The position numbers and the translations under genes were made by a program. A model generated the notes under the pieces. That model made no database searches and was not told the origin of the DNA. It saw nothing but the letters and a program-made list of their open reading frames with translations. A stretch of 64,000 nt of DNA, taken from NCBI RefSeq assembly GCF_023554105.1, contig NZ_JAMJWE010000010.1, positions 62,001 to 126,000 on the forward strand, written 5' to 3'. Source of the DNA: Brucella sp. 21LCYQ03. Lineage in GTDB: Bacteria > Pseudomonadota > Alphaproteobacteria > Rhizobiales > Rhizobiaceae. Shown here piece by piece: positions 44,721-53,071 of the stretch. Position 1 is the stretch's first letter; the number at the start of each line of letters is the position of its first letter.

Positions 44721-46835
44721 ATGTCTTACCGTTCGAAGCGCGTGACGCTGCTGGCAGCAGCCGTTGCACCAGCCCTCTCGCTGTCTGTGATAACGCAGCC
44801 GACATTTGCGCAAACACCAAATCCCCCGATATTAATGGCTCAGAATAGCGAGGGAGAACCTTCTGGCGATATGAATCTCCAGCAACAGCAGGAAGAGGAG
44901 CTTAGACGCGCCGAAGAAGAGGCCCGTCAAGCCACTGAAGAACAGCAACGCGCGGCGGAAGAAGAAAATCGTCGTCAGGCAGATGAACAACGCAGAGCAG
45001 CGCAAGAGGAATCAGACCGCCAAGCTCAAGAGCAACAAAGGGCTTCTGAAGAGGCACAGCGTGAGGCGGCCGAGCAGCAGCGCGCTGCTGAACAACAGAA
45101 ATCCAATGAAGAAGAATTACGCAAACAATCTGAACAAGCGTTAGAAGATGCACGACTAGAAGCCGAAAAACAGCTGCAAGAGCAGGAAAAAATTGCCGAA
45201 AAAGCAAAACGTCAGGCTGCGCAACAGCAAGCTGATATGGATCAGCAGAAAGCTATAGAGGAAGAAGCGCGCAAGAAAGCTGCTGAAGAAGCTGCAAAAC
45301 AAGAAAGCGAGCAACTGCGTTCGGTTGAAAGTACCGATACACCGACTGAGGAAGGCGAGCCAGCAACGCCTGCTCCAGAGCCTCAGGCACCATCATCTGC
45401 AGCCGATGAGCCGATTAAGAAAGAATCCGCGCCAGAACAGCCAGCTTCCGCTCCTGAGAAACAAGAGATAAAGAATGCTCAGCCGTCAGATGAAAACGAT
45501 GCGCCTAAGCTGCCTGAGCAGCCAGTTGAACAGCCCACAACAAACCCATCACAGGCAATCATCGACGAACGTAGTAATGCAGAAAATCAAGAAATAGCGA
45601 AAGATCCTTCAAAGACTGACGACACAGTCGTTCTCCCTGTTGAGAACGGCGCTGCAATCCTCGACAGTGATAAGGATGCAGACAATCGCGGCGGCGAACA
45701 GTCGCGTAAAGAACGGCGTATGCAACGCGAAAAGAACCGCGCAGCAGAGCAAAATGTTTCGCTTCCTACGGATGACGCAAATGCCCAGGTTGAAATTCCG
45801 CAAGTGACAAAGGATGAGCTCTCCAAAAAATTACAGCATAATTTGGAAGAAAAGGGCGAGCGCGTTGAACAGGCACCGGCGTTCGCTTTTCCTGGCACAA
45901 CAAATATTATTAACAATACGGTTATCAATAATAACACTGTGAATAATACGACCGTCAATAATAACAATTTAAACTCGACGAATGTTCAGGTTGTTGAGCA
46001 GTTGGATAATCGCGTTATTCTTGATGCTGGCGATCGTGTTCTGGTTCGAGGCGATGATCGCCCTCGCCTTCGACGTGATGCAGAGCGCTCCTACTATGAC
46101 GAGCTTCCGGGCGGGCGGATGCGTGAAACCATTGTACGCCCGGGCGGCTATGAAATAGTCACGGTATACGATCGTTATGGTGATATCATTCAGCGAAACC
46201 GTATAGATAGCGCTGGCGAAAATTATTTAATGATCTACACACCAGATTACGACGACACTCCCGGATCAGATTTTATTGATGTGGGTTATGAATTGCCACC
46301 CATGCGCTTAACGGTTCCAATACGTGATTACATAATCGACGTCGCAGATGACCCCGATCGTGACTTCTATGACTTTTTGGCAAGGCCTCCCGTCGAACGT
46401 GTTGAACGCGTTTATACAATAAACGAAGTTAGACATTCTGCACGCTTGCGCGATAAGGTTCGCCGTATCGATCTCGATACAATTCATTTCACTACGGGCA
46501 GTTCGGAAGTGTCACTTTCGCAAGCCAAAACCTTGCGTAAAGTTGCAGATGCAATGAACAAGGTATTGCAGAAGGACCCAGGCGAAACCTTTTTCATTGA
46601 AGGTCATACAGATGCAGTGGGTTCCGATCTGTCAAACCTTATCCTGTCAGATAAGCGCGCAGAGTCGGTCGCAAGCTTATTAACAGAGGTGTATGACATT
46701 CCGGCTGAGAACCTTGTCACCCAAGGCTATGGTGAGCGCTTTCTCAAAGTTCGGACTCAGTCCGCGGAGCAGGAAAATCGTCGTGTAACGATACGACGCG
46801 TTACGCCTTTGGTACGCCCGGTAGCTCAGCGGTAA
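44721..46835 (+). CDS. Large OmpA-family envelope protein with coiled-coil and Asn-rich regions
   Basis: A 704-residue exported protein. Signal peptide to about residue 31 (PTFAQTPNPP). Then a TolA-like Glu/Gln/Ala-rich coil (about 50-220), a Pro/Glu linker (about 225-330), an Asn-rich beta-prone stretch (about 393-415: NNTVINNNTVNNTTVNNNN), a globular segment with RYGDIIQRNRID, and a C-terminal OmpA peptidoglycan-binding domain (about 585-695: IHFTTGSSEVSLSQAKTLR, IEGHTDAVGSDLSN, LSDKRAESV, TQGYGERF). The domain's Asp/Arg peptidoglycan contacts appear present. A clear AAGGAG site fixes the start. Probable periplasm-spanning peptidoglycan anchor. Confidence 0.85.
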   Translation: MSYRSKRVTLLAAAVAPALSLSVITQPTFAQTPNPPILMAQNSEGEPSGDMNLQQQQEEELRRAEEEARQATEEQQRAAEEENRRQADEQRRAAQEESDRQAQEQQRASEEAQREAAEQQRAAEQQKSNEEELRKQSEQALEDARLEAEKQLQEQEKIAEKAKRQAAQQQADMDQQKAIEEEARKKAAEEAAKQESEQLRSVESTDTPTEEGEPATPAPEPQAPSSAADEPIKKESAPEQPASAPEKQEIKNAQPSDENDAPKLPEQPVEQPTTNPSQAIIDERSNAENQEIAKDPSKTDDTVVLPVENGAAILDSDKDADNRGGEQSRKERRMQREKNRAAEQNVSLPTDDANAQVEIPQVTKDELSKKLQHNLEEKGERVEQAPAFAFPGTTNIINNTVINNNTVNNTTVNNNNLNSTNVQVVEQLDNRVILDAGDRVLVRGDDRPRLRRDAERSYYDELPGGRMRETIVRPGGYEIVTVYDRYGDIIQRNRIDSAGENYLMIYTPDYDDTPGSDFIDVGYELPPMRLTVPIRDYIIDVADDPDRDFYDFLARPPVERVERVYTINEVRHSARLRDKVRRIDLDTIHFTTGSSEVSLSQAKTLRKVADAMNKVLQKDPGETFFIEGHTDAVGSDLSNLILSDKRAESVASLLTEVYDIPAENLVTQGYGERFLKVRTQSAEQENRRVTIRRVTPLVRPVAQR

Positions 46836-46846
46836 TTGAGTGCAGA

Positions 46847-46876
46847 CATGTGATCGCGCAAATACGCGATCACATG
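46847..46876 (+). terminator. Stable hairpin after the OmpA-family gene
   Basis: A perfect 12-bp stem CATGTGATCGCG/CGCGATCACATG with a CAAATA loop, followed by only a short T-run (ATTTGG). Probable terminator between two convergent genes. Confidence 0.6.
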
Positions 46877-46955
46877 ATTTGGCAGGCGCAATTGATTGTG
46901 GAGCGCAACCGATTCCAATCAGTAAGTACTTTAAAACATCCACCAGAATATAGAC

Positions 46956-48080
46956 TCAGTTAATTGATGCCACGCGGGACGACTTTGAGGCCATGCTGGA
47001 AACCACAATCAATTGATTGAACTCGCCACGTTTGAAAGCATTGAGAAAACGAGGATAATTCTTAAATACAACACATCCGTTTGAGTTTCCACTTTTTCCA
47101 AGCATATATGTATGAGCGAGTAGGCCATCTCTATTATGGGGATTGCGGCCATCGGCGGGCGTCAAACGGATAGCAGCGACACCATGAAAAAGGCTTTCGC
47201 GCATCCGCAAATTATAGACGTGTGGAGGTGTTGCTCCACGATTCTTCGTCGTTACTGAAGCGGGGTTATCACGCATAGGTCCAATACCTGAATGTGCCTC
47301 TAGTCGTTCGCCATTTGGCAAATAGACTGTAGCAGCGGAAATATCATAAATGGCTGCACGACTACTCACCGGCGATCTGAATAAGCGTCTCAATAGACCT
47401 TCATGCTTCGGTTCTTCGGTCTCTTTGCTGACAGGCAAGTAAGCAAATTTTGGCTTTTCTTGTATAGAGGGCTGCCTTACCATGGGTTTGCGCAAAGGCA
47501 ATGGAACACTATCTGGCAATTGTGCATCCGGCACAGCTTTAATTGAGGCGTGTCGGATACTCGTAGCGGGATATACTGATGGTAAAGCTTGGGCAGTCGG
47601 CTTAATTTCCTCTGGTGGAATGAAAGGTACTCGCTCAGCACGAGGCTCCGTCACAACCGCAAAATCTGCAGGTTTTTCTTCGATAACTCCTTCTGTGCCG
47701 ACATCAGTAATAAAGCCCGCGTCTTCATTTAGCTTGCTGCGCCGCCAATCTAAATTGGAGTAACGCGTATTACCTGTATAGGCTTCAATAAACCGCTCCC
47801 GGATTACGCGATCCAAACCAATCTTATGATCTACAATTGCTAGCTGCGGCGGAAAAGCGTTTGGTGAACGGCGCACTGCAGCAGGCACCACGGTGGCGAA
47901 AATAGGTAAAGCAGTTTCAATTAATCCGATAGCACTTATTAAACCAGCACCTGAAAGCAAACACGTACCCATAATAGAAGCAATTCGTAAAAAACGATAT
48001 ACTCGCCTTCCAGTAAATATATTCGTAATATTTAAATCAGGCGCGAACCTTAATTCAAACGTGTCCGTAACAAGTGCCAT
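46956..48080 (-). CDS. DUF2778 / Tlde1-like envelope protein
   Basis: A 374-residue protein with an N-terminal membrane segment (about 25-52), a long variable linker (about 75-235), and a C-terminal DUF2778 domain (about 250-360) with GERLEAHSGIGP, HVYNLR, and the hallmark NRDGLLAHTYMLGKSGNSNGCVVF: the His and Cys form the L,D-transpeptidase-like pair of Tlde1 toxins. Family members act on peptidoglycan; some are type VI effectors, but no T6SS genes are here, so a housekeeping role is likelier. The start at MALVTDTF has AGGTCG upstream. Convergent with the OmpA-family gene. Confidence 0.82.
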   Translation of the reverse strand: MALVTDTFELRFAPDLNITNIFTGRRVYRFLRIASIMGTCLLSGAGLISAIGLIETALPIFATVVPAAVRRSPNAFPPQLAIVDHKIGLDRVIRERFIEAYTGNTRYSNLDWRRSKLNEDAGFITDVGTEGVIEEKPADFAVVTEPRAERVPFIPPEEIKPTAQALPSVYPATSIRHASIKAVPDAQLPDSVPLPLRKPMVRQPSIQEKPKFAYLPVSKETEEPKHEGLLRRLFRSPVSSRAAIYDISAATVYLPNGERLEAHSGIGPMRDNPASVTTKNRGATPPHVYNLRMRESLFHGVAAIRLTPADGRNPHNRDGLLAHTYMLGKSGNSNGCVVFKNYPRFLNAFKRGEFNQLIVVSSMASKSSRVASIN

Positions 48081-48254
48081 AATGCTCGACCTGAGTGAAA
48101 AAAAACTCTTCGGACAGCCCATTGCGATAACAATTCGTCAAAAATACGAACATGTTTTCTTTGAAGCTTGACCGTCAATCCGTGCCAATCATGCCGAATT
48201 ATGGTAACTAAAGTCTTTACGCGCGAGATTTATGGACATTTAAATTTAAAATTA

Positions 48255-49424
48255 TCAAGCCGTGAGAAGGTAGCTGGCCGGTAAGAACCGTGGAAATTCG
48301 TGTCCATCAACGCAAACGCGATTTCGTCCACGCCGCTTAACCTGCATGAGAGCCATATCAGCACGTTTGACTGTTTCCCATAAAGTTTCATCCTCGCGAA
48401 GCATTGCGATTCCAAAACTGCTTGTAATCCTGCGGCCTGCCGGCAGTGCTAAAAAACTTTGGCGGGCGACATTATTGCAAAGTCGATTTCCCAGCATTTC
48501 GCATTGTTCCGGGCTCCCTTTAACCAGAATAAGAAACTCCTCACCGCCAATACGACTGACAACACTTCCGCTACCAGCCGTGATGCAAAGCAGCTTCGAA
48601 AACTCTGCAAGCAACATGTCCCCGGCTGCATGGCCTAAATCGTCATTTACTCCTTTAAAATGATCAATATCAGCGATAATCACCGCCTGATAACTTCTGC
48701 TATCTTTGACTAGCTTTTGATTTGCATATCTTTCCAAACCGCGGCGGTTCAAAACACCTGTAAGAGGGTCAGCATCCCTTTCATGTTGCAGTTCTTTAAT
48801 GACGTCAGATGTCGCAACAACCAAAATTATCAGCCCCAATAAAACACCGCTGAAAGACAGCGCAATAATCGAAGCTATCCAATATTTTGACTGTAAAAGA
48901 TGCTCATGGCTCAATACGTCTTGAAGCATGCTTGCTGTAAAAAAACTTCTTAGAATAAAATATGCAGCAAATGCTATCAAAGAAATTCGAAATATGCGCC
49001 CAGTTAAGTCAACCCAATCGGGTTCCCTTGCTTGGAAACAAAGGATCGTCAGCATCAATCCGAGGCCTAAACTGGCAACTGTCGCCATATAACTGTAATT
49101 GATGCCAGCTAGCATCATATACCCAATTATGCACAGGGTTATTACGGATATCACGCCGCTTATCACAAACGAAAAATGCTTAGCGAGGCGCAGCATAACA
49201 GCTTCACAAAATAGATAACAAGCAATCAGATGGAACGCCGCAGCAGCCAGGGCAGTCAAGTCAAGCCTTGAAAAAACCGATAATATTTGAACCAAAAGAC
49301 CGCACGCAAACACAGCAAAGCTCATTCCAAAAAAAATCATATACCGGCGCTTCGTGTCGAGCATCCAGACGCCCAACATCGTGATCGCAAACAACATTAT
49401 GAGCAGCGGTGGAATAAAACTCAC
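48255..49424 (-). CDS. Membrane-bound diguanylate cyclase (GGDEF domain)
   Basis: Makes c-di-GMP from two GTP. The 389-residue protein has an N-terminal integral-membrane sensor of about seven or eight segments (1-205, with FFGMSFAVFACGLLVQIL and ASIIALSFSGVLLGLIILV) and a C-terminal GGDEF domain: DPLTGVLNRRG near 219, IADIDHFKGVNDDLGH near 250 and RIGGEEF near 292. The active site is intact. No RxxD inhibitory site precedes the motif, so feedback inhibition is not expected. The membrane half resembles 7TM sensors but is not named here. Confidence 0.9.
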   Translation of the reverse strand: MSFIPPLLIMLFAITMLGVWMLDTKRRYMIFFGMSFAVFACGLLVQILSVFSRLDLTALAAAAFHLIACYLFCEAVMLRLAKHFSFVISGVISVITLCIIGYMMLAGINYSYMATVASLGLGLMLTILCFQAREPDWVDLTGRIFRISLIAFAAYFILRSFFTASMLQDVLSHEHLLQSKYWIASIIALSFSGVLLGLIILVVATSDVIKELQHERDADPLTGVLNRRGLERYANQKLVKDSRSYQAVIIADIDHFKGVNDDLGHAAGDMLLAEFSKLLCITAGSGSVVSRIGGEEFLILVKGSPEQCEMLGNRLCNNVARQSFLALPAGRRITSSFGIAMLREDETLWETVKRADMALMQVKRRGRNRVCVDGHEFPRFLPASYLLTA

Positions 49425-49793
49425 GTATAATCCTACAAAACCAAAAAATCATGAATGAAATTAATAGTCAGTGCCATTTGAAACGATTAGAACCAACCAA
49501 AGTCAAGTTAACTTTTATAAATAAAAGAATAATCTAATTTTAAGTTTATAGACAAATAAATTAAGCGATAACTAATAAACAATAATAAACAATAATATAA
49601 ATATTAATAAATAATATTTTCTTCTTTTTGGGTTATAAAATATCCACAGATACTGTCACTTCTCGAATGAAAATGGCCTAAAATTAAGAGAAGGCAATTC
49701 CCATATTAATTGTTACTAATTATATTAAAAGCTTGGTGCAGGGTTTGCAAAATGCCATTCTAAGGCATTATACCCTCACTTTGGAGAAGTTAT
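49425..49793. other. 369-bp very AT-rich intergenic region
   Basis: No gene. The core (about 49500-49625) is almost pure A/T, with a direct repeat AATAAACAAT-AATAAACAAT and a single ATATCCACA (8/9 match to a DnaA box). It separates the GGDEF gene from the divergent exonuclease. Probably a bent promoter region; one box does not make an origin. Confidence 0.5.
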
Positions 49794-50789
49794 ATGCGCC
49801 ACCAGTTCGACCTCTTTGCGTCTCCATTACCGGACGAAAAGAAGCCGTCAGAACTGCGCCCTGCCCGCACCAAGGTTGGAAAATCAAACGCTTTTGATGA
49901 AGCGGAAATGGTACAGCGGCTGAAAGACAGCGGGCGTTATCGTATTTTGCAGAGACTTGATCCTCCGCGAACAGTCGCGAATGCTGATAAGATTAGTTTC
50001 CCACGACTTGGCATTGTGGTTGATACTGAAACGACCGGCCTGAATGCAGCGCAGGAAGAAATCATCGAAATCGGTGCGGTGGCCTTCCGTTATGCTGATG
50101 ACGGTTCAATCGGAGACGTCTGTGCGACTTTTGGTGCGTTGCAGGAGCCCTCAAAACCTATCCCCGCAGATATTACCCGTATCACAGGTATCACTGATGA
50201 AATGGTAGCCGGGCAAATAATCCCGCGTGCCAAACTTGAAGCACTGATTGCGGAAGCCGACATCATCATTGCACATAATGCTGGTTTTGATCGGCCTTTT
50301 CTGGAACGTTTTTCACCCGTCTTTGAAAACAAGCCTTGGGCTTGCTCGGTCAAGGAGATTGACTGGACGGCACGTGGCTTTGAAGGCACCAAACTCGGCT
50401 ATCTGATCGGCCAGAGCGGCTATTTCCATAATGGCCACCGTGCGGAAGACGACTGTCAGGCGTTGCTCGCCGTACTGAAGGAGCAATCCGGCAAGACCAC
50501 GCCCTTTGCAGAATTACTTAAAGCAAGTCAGAAATCGCGTCTTCGCATCTATGCAGAAAACAGCCCGTTTGAAATGAAAGACAAGCTAAAAGAGCGTCGT
50601 TATCGCTGGTCCGATGGCACGGACGGACGGCCAAAGTCTTGGTGGACGGAAGTCGGCGAAGACGAGCTTGATACGGAACTCGAATATCTGCGCACCGAGA
50701 TATACGGCTGGCGCGATGCAGAACCTCTGGTTCAGAAACTCACTGCGGTTGATCGTTACAAAGAGCGAGCGCCACTCAGACCAAAATAA
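49794..50789 (+). CDS. DEDDh 3'-5' exonuclease with extra C-terminal domain
   Basis: A 331-residue exonuclease of the DnaQ superfamily. An extra N-terminal segment (1-68) precedes the fold; then ExoI VDTETTGLN (Asp77, Glu79), ExoII HNAGFDRPFL (Asp166) and ExoIII HRAEDD (His215, Asp219/220) give a complete DEDDh set. The C-terminus (about 255-310) has SPFEMKDKLKERRYRW and SWWTEVGEDE, a WW-containing accessory domain resembling DUF5710-type segments. This is not the replicative epsilon subunit, which lacks those flanks. GGAG site 8 nt before the ATG. Role probably DNA repair or RNA trimming. Confidence 0.87.
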   Translation: MRHQFDLFASPLPDEKKPSELRPARTKVGKSNAFDEAEMVQRLKDSGRYRILQRLDPPRTVANADKISFPRLGIVVDTETTGLNAAQEEIIEIGAVAFRYADDGSIGDVCATFGALQEPSKPIPADITRITGITDEMVAGQIIPRAKLEALIAEADIIIAHNAGFDRPFLERFSPVFENKPWACSVKEIDWTARGFEGTKLGYLIGQSGYFHNGHRAEDDCQALLAVLKEQSGKTTPFAELLKASQKSRLRIYAENSPFEMKDKLKERRYRWSDGTDGRPKSWWTEVGEDELDTELEYLRTEIYGWRDAEPLVQKLTAVDRYKERAPLRPK

Positions 50790-50793
50790 AGAA

Positions 50794-50820
50794 AAGGCCG
50801 CATCACGCGGCCTTTCTTCT
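50794..50820. terminator. Bidirectional Rho-independent terminator
   Basis: A perfect 9-bp stem AAAGGCCGC/GCGGCCTTT with an ATCAC loop and flanking T- and A-runs, between the convergent exonuclease and amidase genes. Confidence 0.82.
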
Positions 50821-52208
50821 TATGCAATAATGGGCCAAGGACGCTGAACGGGTCGCCTATCCTCATAGGCCTTTGCAAGTCGCAGCACGCCCAGATCATC
50901 AAAGCGCTGGCCAAAAATCTGCAAGCCAATAGGCAGCCCCTTGGACGTATAGCCACAATTGAGCGAGATTGCAGGCTGTTCCGACATATTCATCGCAACG
51001 GTAAACGCGATGTGCTCGAAAGGACGCTGCGGATCATTGACCGGAGAGGCCCATTCCGCCGGATAGGTCGGCATTGGAGCGGTCGGGGAAATGATGAAAT
51101 CGAAATCCTTCGACGCCGCAAGAGCTGCATGGCGCATCGCATCTATTTGGGAAAAGCCGGAATAGACTTCCTCGCCAGTCAAACCTTCAGCGGTTTCAGT
51201 CCATTGATAGATGTATGGCAAGATTTTCGCACGGTTTTCCGGCGTCATCTTAGAGACGTCGGCCCAGGAACGTGCGCGCCAGAAGCGATCAAGCCCATCG
51301 ATCATGGTGCGATTGAGGAATGGGGCAACCGGCTCAATAATCGCGCCAGCATCCGCGAACAGCTTCGCTGCCGCTTCCACAGCCGCGCGTGTTTCGTCGC
51401 CCGTTGGTTCGCCAAAACCGGCATCGAGCCAAAGGCCGATTTTGAGACCTTTTACATCGATATCAAGGTTCATCCAGTCGATATCCTGATATGGCAGGCT
51501 CATCGCGTCACGGCGATCAGGACGTGAAAGCACCGACATATAAAGCGCGCTGTCGGCAACCGTGCGCGTCATCGGACCGGCAACACGACCAAGAAACGCC
51601 GGATCGATTGGAATACGCCCGAAAGACGGTTTCAGGCCAACCAAACCGCACCAGCCGGCAGGCAGGCGGATGGAGCCACCAATATCCGTACCGATATGCA
51701 GTGGCCCGTAACCAGCAGCACCAGCGCTGCCCGCACCAGCACTTGAACCGCCCGGATTGGCGTTCAAGTCCCACGGGTTGCGAGCAAGCTTATGAAAGCT
51801 CGAAAGCCCAGAGGACAACATACCGAGATCAGGCATGGTTGTTTTAGCCAAAAGCACGCCACCAGCCTCGCGGGTTCGGGCTGCGGGCGGCGCATCAACG
51901 GCTGCAGGATTGAGAGGCAGTGCTGCACAGCCGAGCGGAACGGCAGTACCTTGCGTGGCAATATTTTCCTTGATCGTCAGCGGCACGCCGTCAATGGGGC
52001 CAGCGGGCTCACCTTTTGCCCAACGCTCTTCCGATGCGTTCGCAGATGCCCTTGCGTTTTCCGGATCATAAGCCCAAAGCGCATTCAGTTTCGGCTCATA
52101 GGCCTCGATGCGCTCAATTACAGCTTCCGTAACTTCAACCGGCGAAAGCGATTTCGCCTTATAGGCAGAAACAAGATCGACAGCTGACAAATCGGCAAGT
52201 GAAGACAT
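50820..52208 (-). CDS. Amidase (amidase signature family)
   Basis: Hydrolyses an amide bond in the cytoplasm using a Ser-cisSer-Lys triad. The 462-residue protein has the catalytic Lys in TIKENIATQG (near 81), and the Gly/Ser-rich AS signature (about 152-184: PGGSSAGAGSAGAAGYGPL, then GTDIGGSIRLPAGWCG), with both serines. C-terminal TEEVYSGFSQ and ISLNCGYTSKGLPIGLQIFG fit the family. It lies 14 bp after the ABC ATPase gene, the last gene of the 60.5-50.8 kb cluster. It probably cleaves the imported compound; the substrate is unknown. Confidence 0.88.
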   Translation of the reverse strand: MSSLADLSAVDLVSAYKAKSLSPVEVTEAVIERIEAYEPKLNALWAYDPENARASANASEERWAKGEPAGPIDGVPLTIKENIATQGTAVPLGCAALPLNPAAVDAPPAARTREAGGVLLAKTTMPDLGMLSSGLSSFHKLARNPWDLNANPGGSSAGAGSAGAAGYGPLHIGTDIGGSIRLPAGWCGLVGLKPSFGRIPIDPAFLGRVAGPMTRTVADSALYMSVLSRPDRRDAMSLPYQDIDWMNLDIDVKGLKIGLWLDAGFGEPTGDETRAAVEAAAKLFADAGAIIEPVAPFLNRTMIDGLDRFWRARSWADVSKMTPENRAKILPYIYQWTETAEGLTGEEVYSGFSQIDAMRHAALAASKDFDFIISPTAPMPTYPAEWASPVNDPQRPFEHIAFTVAMNMSEQPAISLNCGYTSKGLPIGLQIFGQRFDDLGVLRLAKAYEDRRPVQRPWPIIA

Positions 52209-52222
52209 GGCGTTCCCTTATT

Positions 52223-53071
52223 TCATTCTGGTAGTTTGATTGTAGAATTGAGCTTGCGGGCACGTTTGCGCCGTCCCGAAAATGGCTTCGGCACAGCATC
52301 AACCAATGCGCGCGTATAGTCATGCTGCGGATTATCGAAGACCGCGTTGGTCTCTCCCTGCTCGACGATATTGCCGTGGTAAATCACCGCTACACGATCG
52401 GTAATTGCCCGCACGACACCAAGATCGTGACTGATGAAAAGATAGGAAAGGCCGAATTTTTCCTGCAGATCCATCATCAAATTGAGAACCTGCGCCTGAA
52501 TAGAGACGTCAAGCGCCGAGACTGGTTCGTCGGCCACGATAAGCGCCGGTTTGGTAATCAGGGCTCGGGCAATAGCGATACGCTGGCGCTGCCCCCCGGA
52601 AAACTCATGCGGATATTTTTCGGCAGACGCTTTTGGGAGGCCGACAGCTTCCAGCACTTCTGCTACGCGCTCATCCCGCTCCTTGCTGCTTGTCCCGCGC
52701 TCCAGTGAAACAATCGGCTCCGAAATGATCCGCTTGACCGTGTGGCGCGGATCGAGCGAACCATAAGGGTCCTGAAAGATCGCCTGAAAACCTTTACGCG
52801 CTTCACGCAGACCTGAACGGTCAAGCGCGTAGATATCCTGACCATTGATAAGGATTTGGCCAGATTGCGGTCGTTCCAGCCCCATCACAGCACGGGCAAG
52901 TGTTGATTTGCCCGAACCGCTTTCGCCTACGATACCAAGGCTTTGCCCTGCTTCGATCTCGACATTGACACCGTGGAGAACGCGCAACGACCCCGGCTTT
53001 GAAAGGAATGAAGGGCGCGGGAGCTGATATTCACGCACGACATCCCGAACCTGCAAAATCATCTTGCTCAT
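52223..53071 (-). CDS. Peptide-type ABC transporter ATPase (DppF/OppF-like)
   Basis: A 282-residue ATPase: Walker A GESGSGKST near 50-58, FQDPYGSLDPRHTVKRIISEP (the OppF-type phrase), signature FSGGQRQR near 157, Walker B LIVADEPVSALD near 178, and C-terminal oligopeptide-type extension. ATG overlaps the preceding ATPase stop by 4 bp. Completes a dipeptide/oligopeptide-type importer with the four genes upstream. Confidence 0.91.
   Translation of the reverse strand: MSKMILQVRDVVREYQLPRPSFLSKPGSLRVLHGVNVEIEAGQSLGIVGESGSGKSTLARAVMGLERPQSGQILINGQDIYALDRSGLREARKGFQAIFQDPYGSLDPRHTVKRIISEPIVSLERGTSSKERDERVAEVLEAVGLPKASAEKYPHEFSGGQRQRIAIARALITKPALIVADEPVSALDVSIQAQVLNLMMDLQEKFGLSYLFISHDLGVVRAITDRVAVIYHGNIVEQGETNAVFDNPQHDYTRALVDAVPKPFSGRRKRARKLNSTIKLPE

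Noticed and set aside
46811-46835. GGTAGCTCAGCGGTA, identical to a tRNA D-arm/A-box
   Set aside because: It is the end of the OmpA-family gene (Val-Ala-Gln-Arg-stop). No acceptor stem, anticodon arm or matching T-arm follows; the next structure is a terminator-like hairpin.
46956-48080. Type VI secretion effector
   Set aside because: The Tlde1-like domain suggests it, but no T6SS, immunity gene or VgrG/PAAR partner is in the window, and the protein has a membrane anchor typical of a resident envelope enzyme.
49480-49700. AT-rich region with one DnaA-box-like site, possible replication origin
   Set aside because: Only one imperfect box, no GC-skew information, no dnaA, parAB or repABC genes nearby. 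The AT content fits a promoter region.
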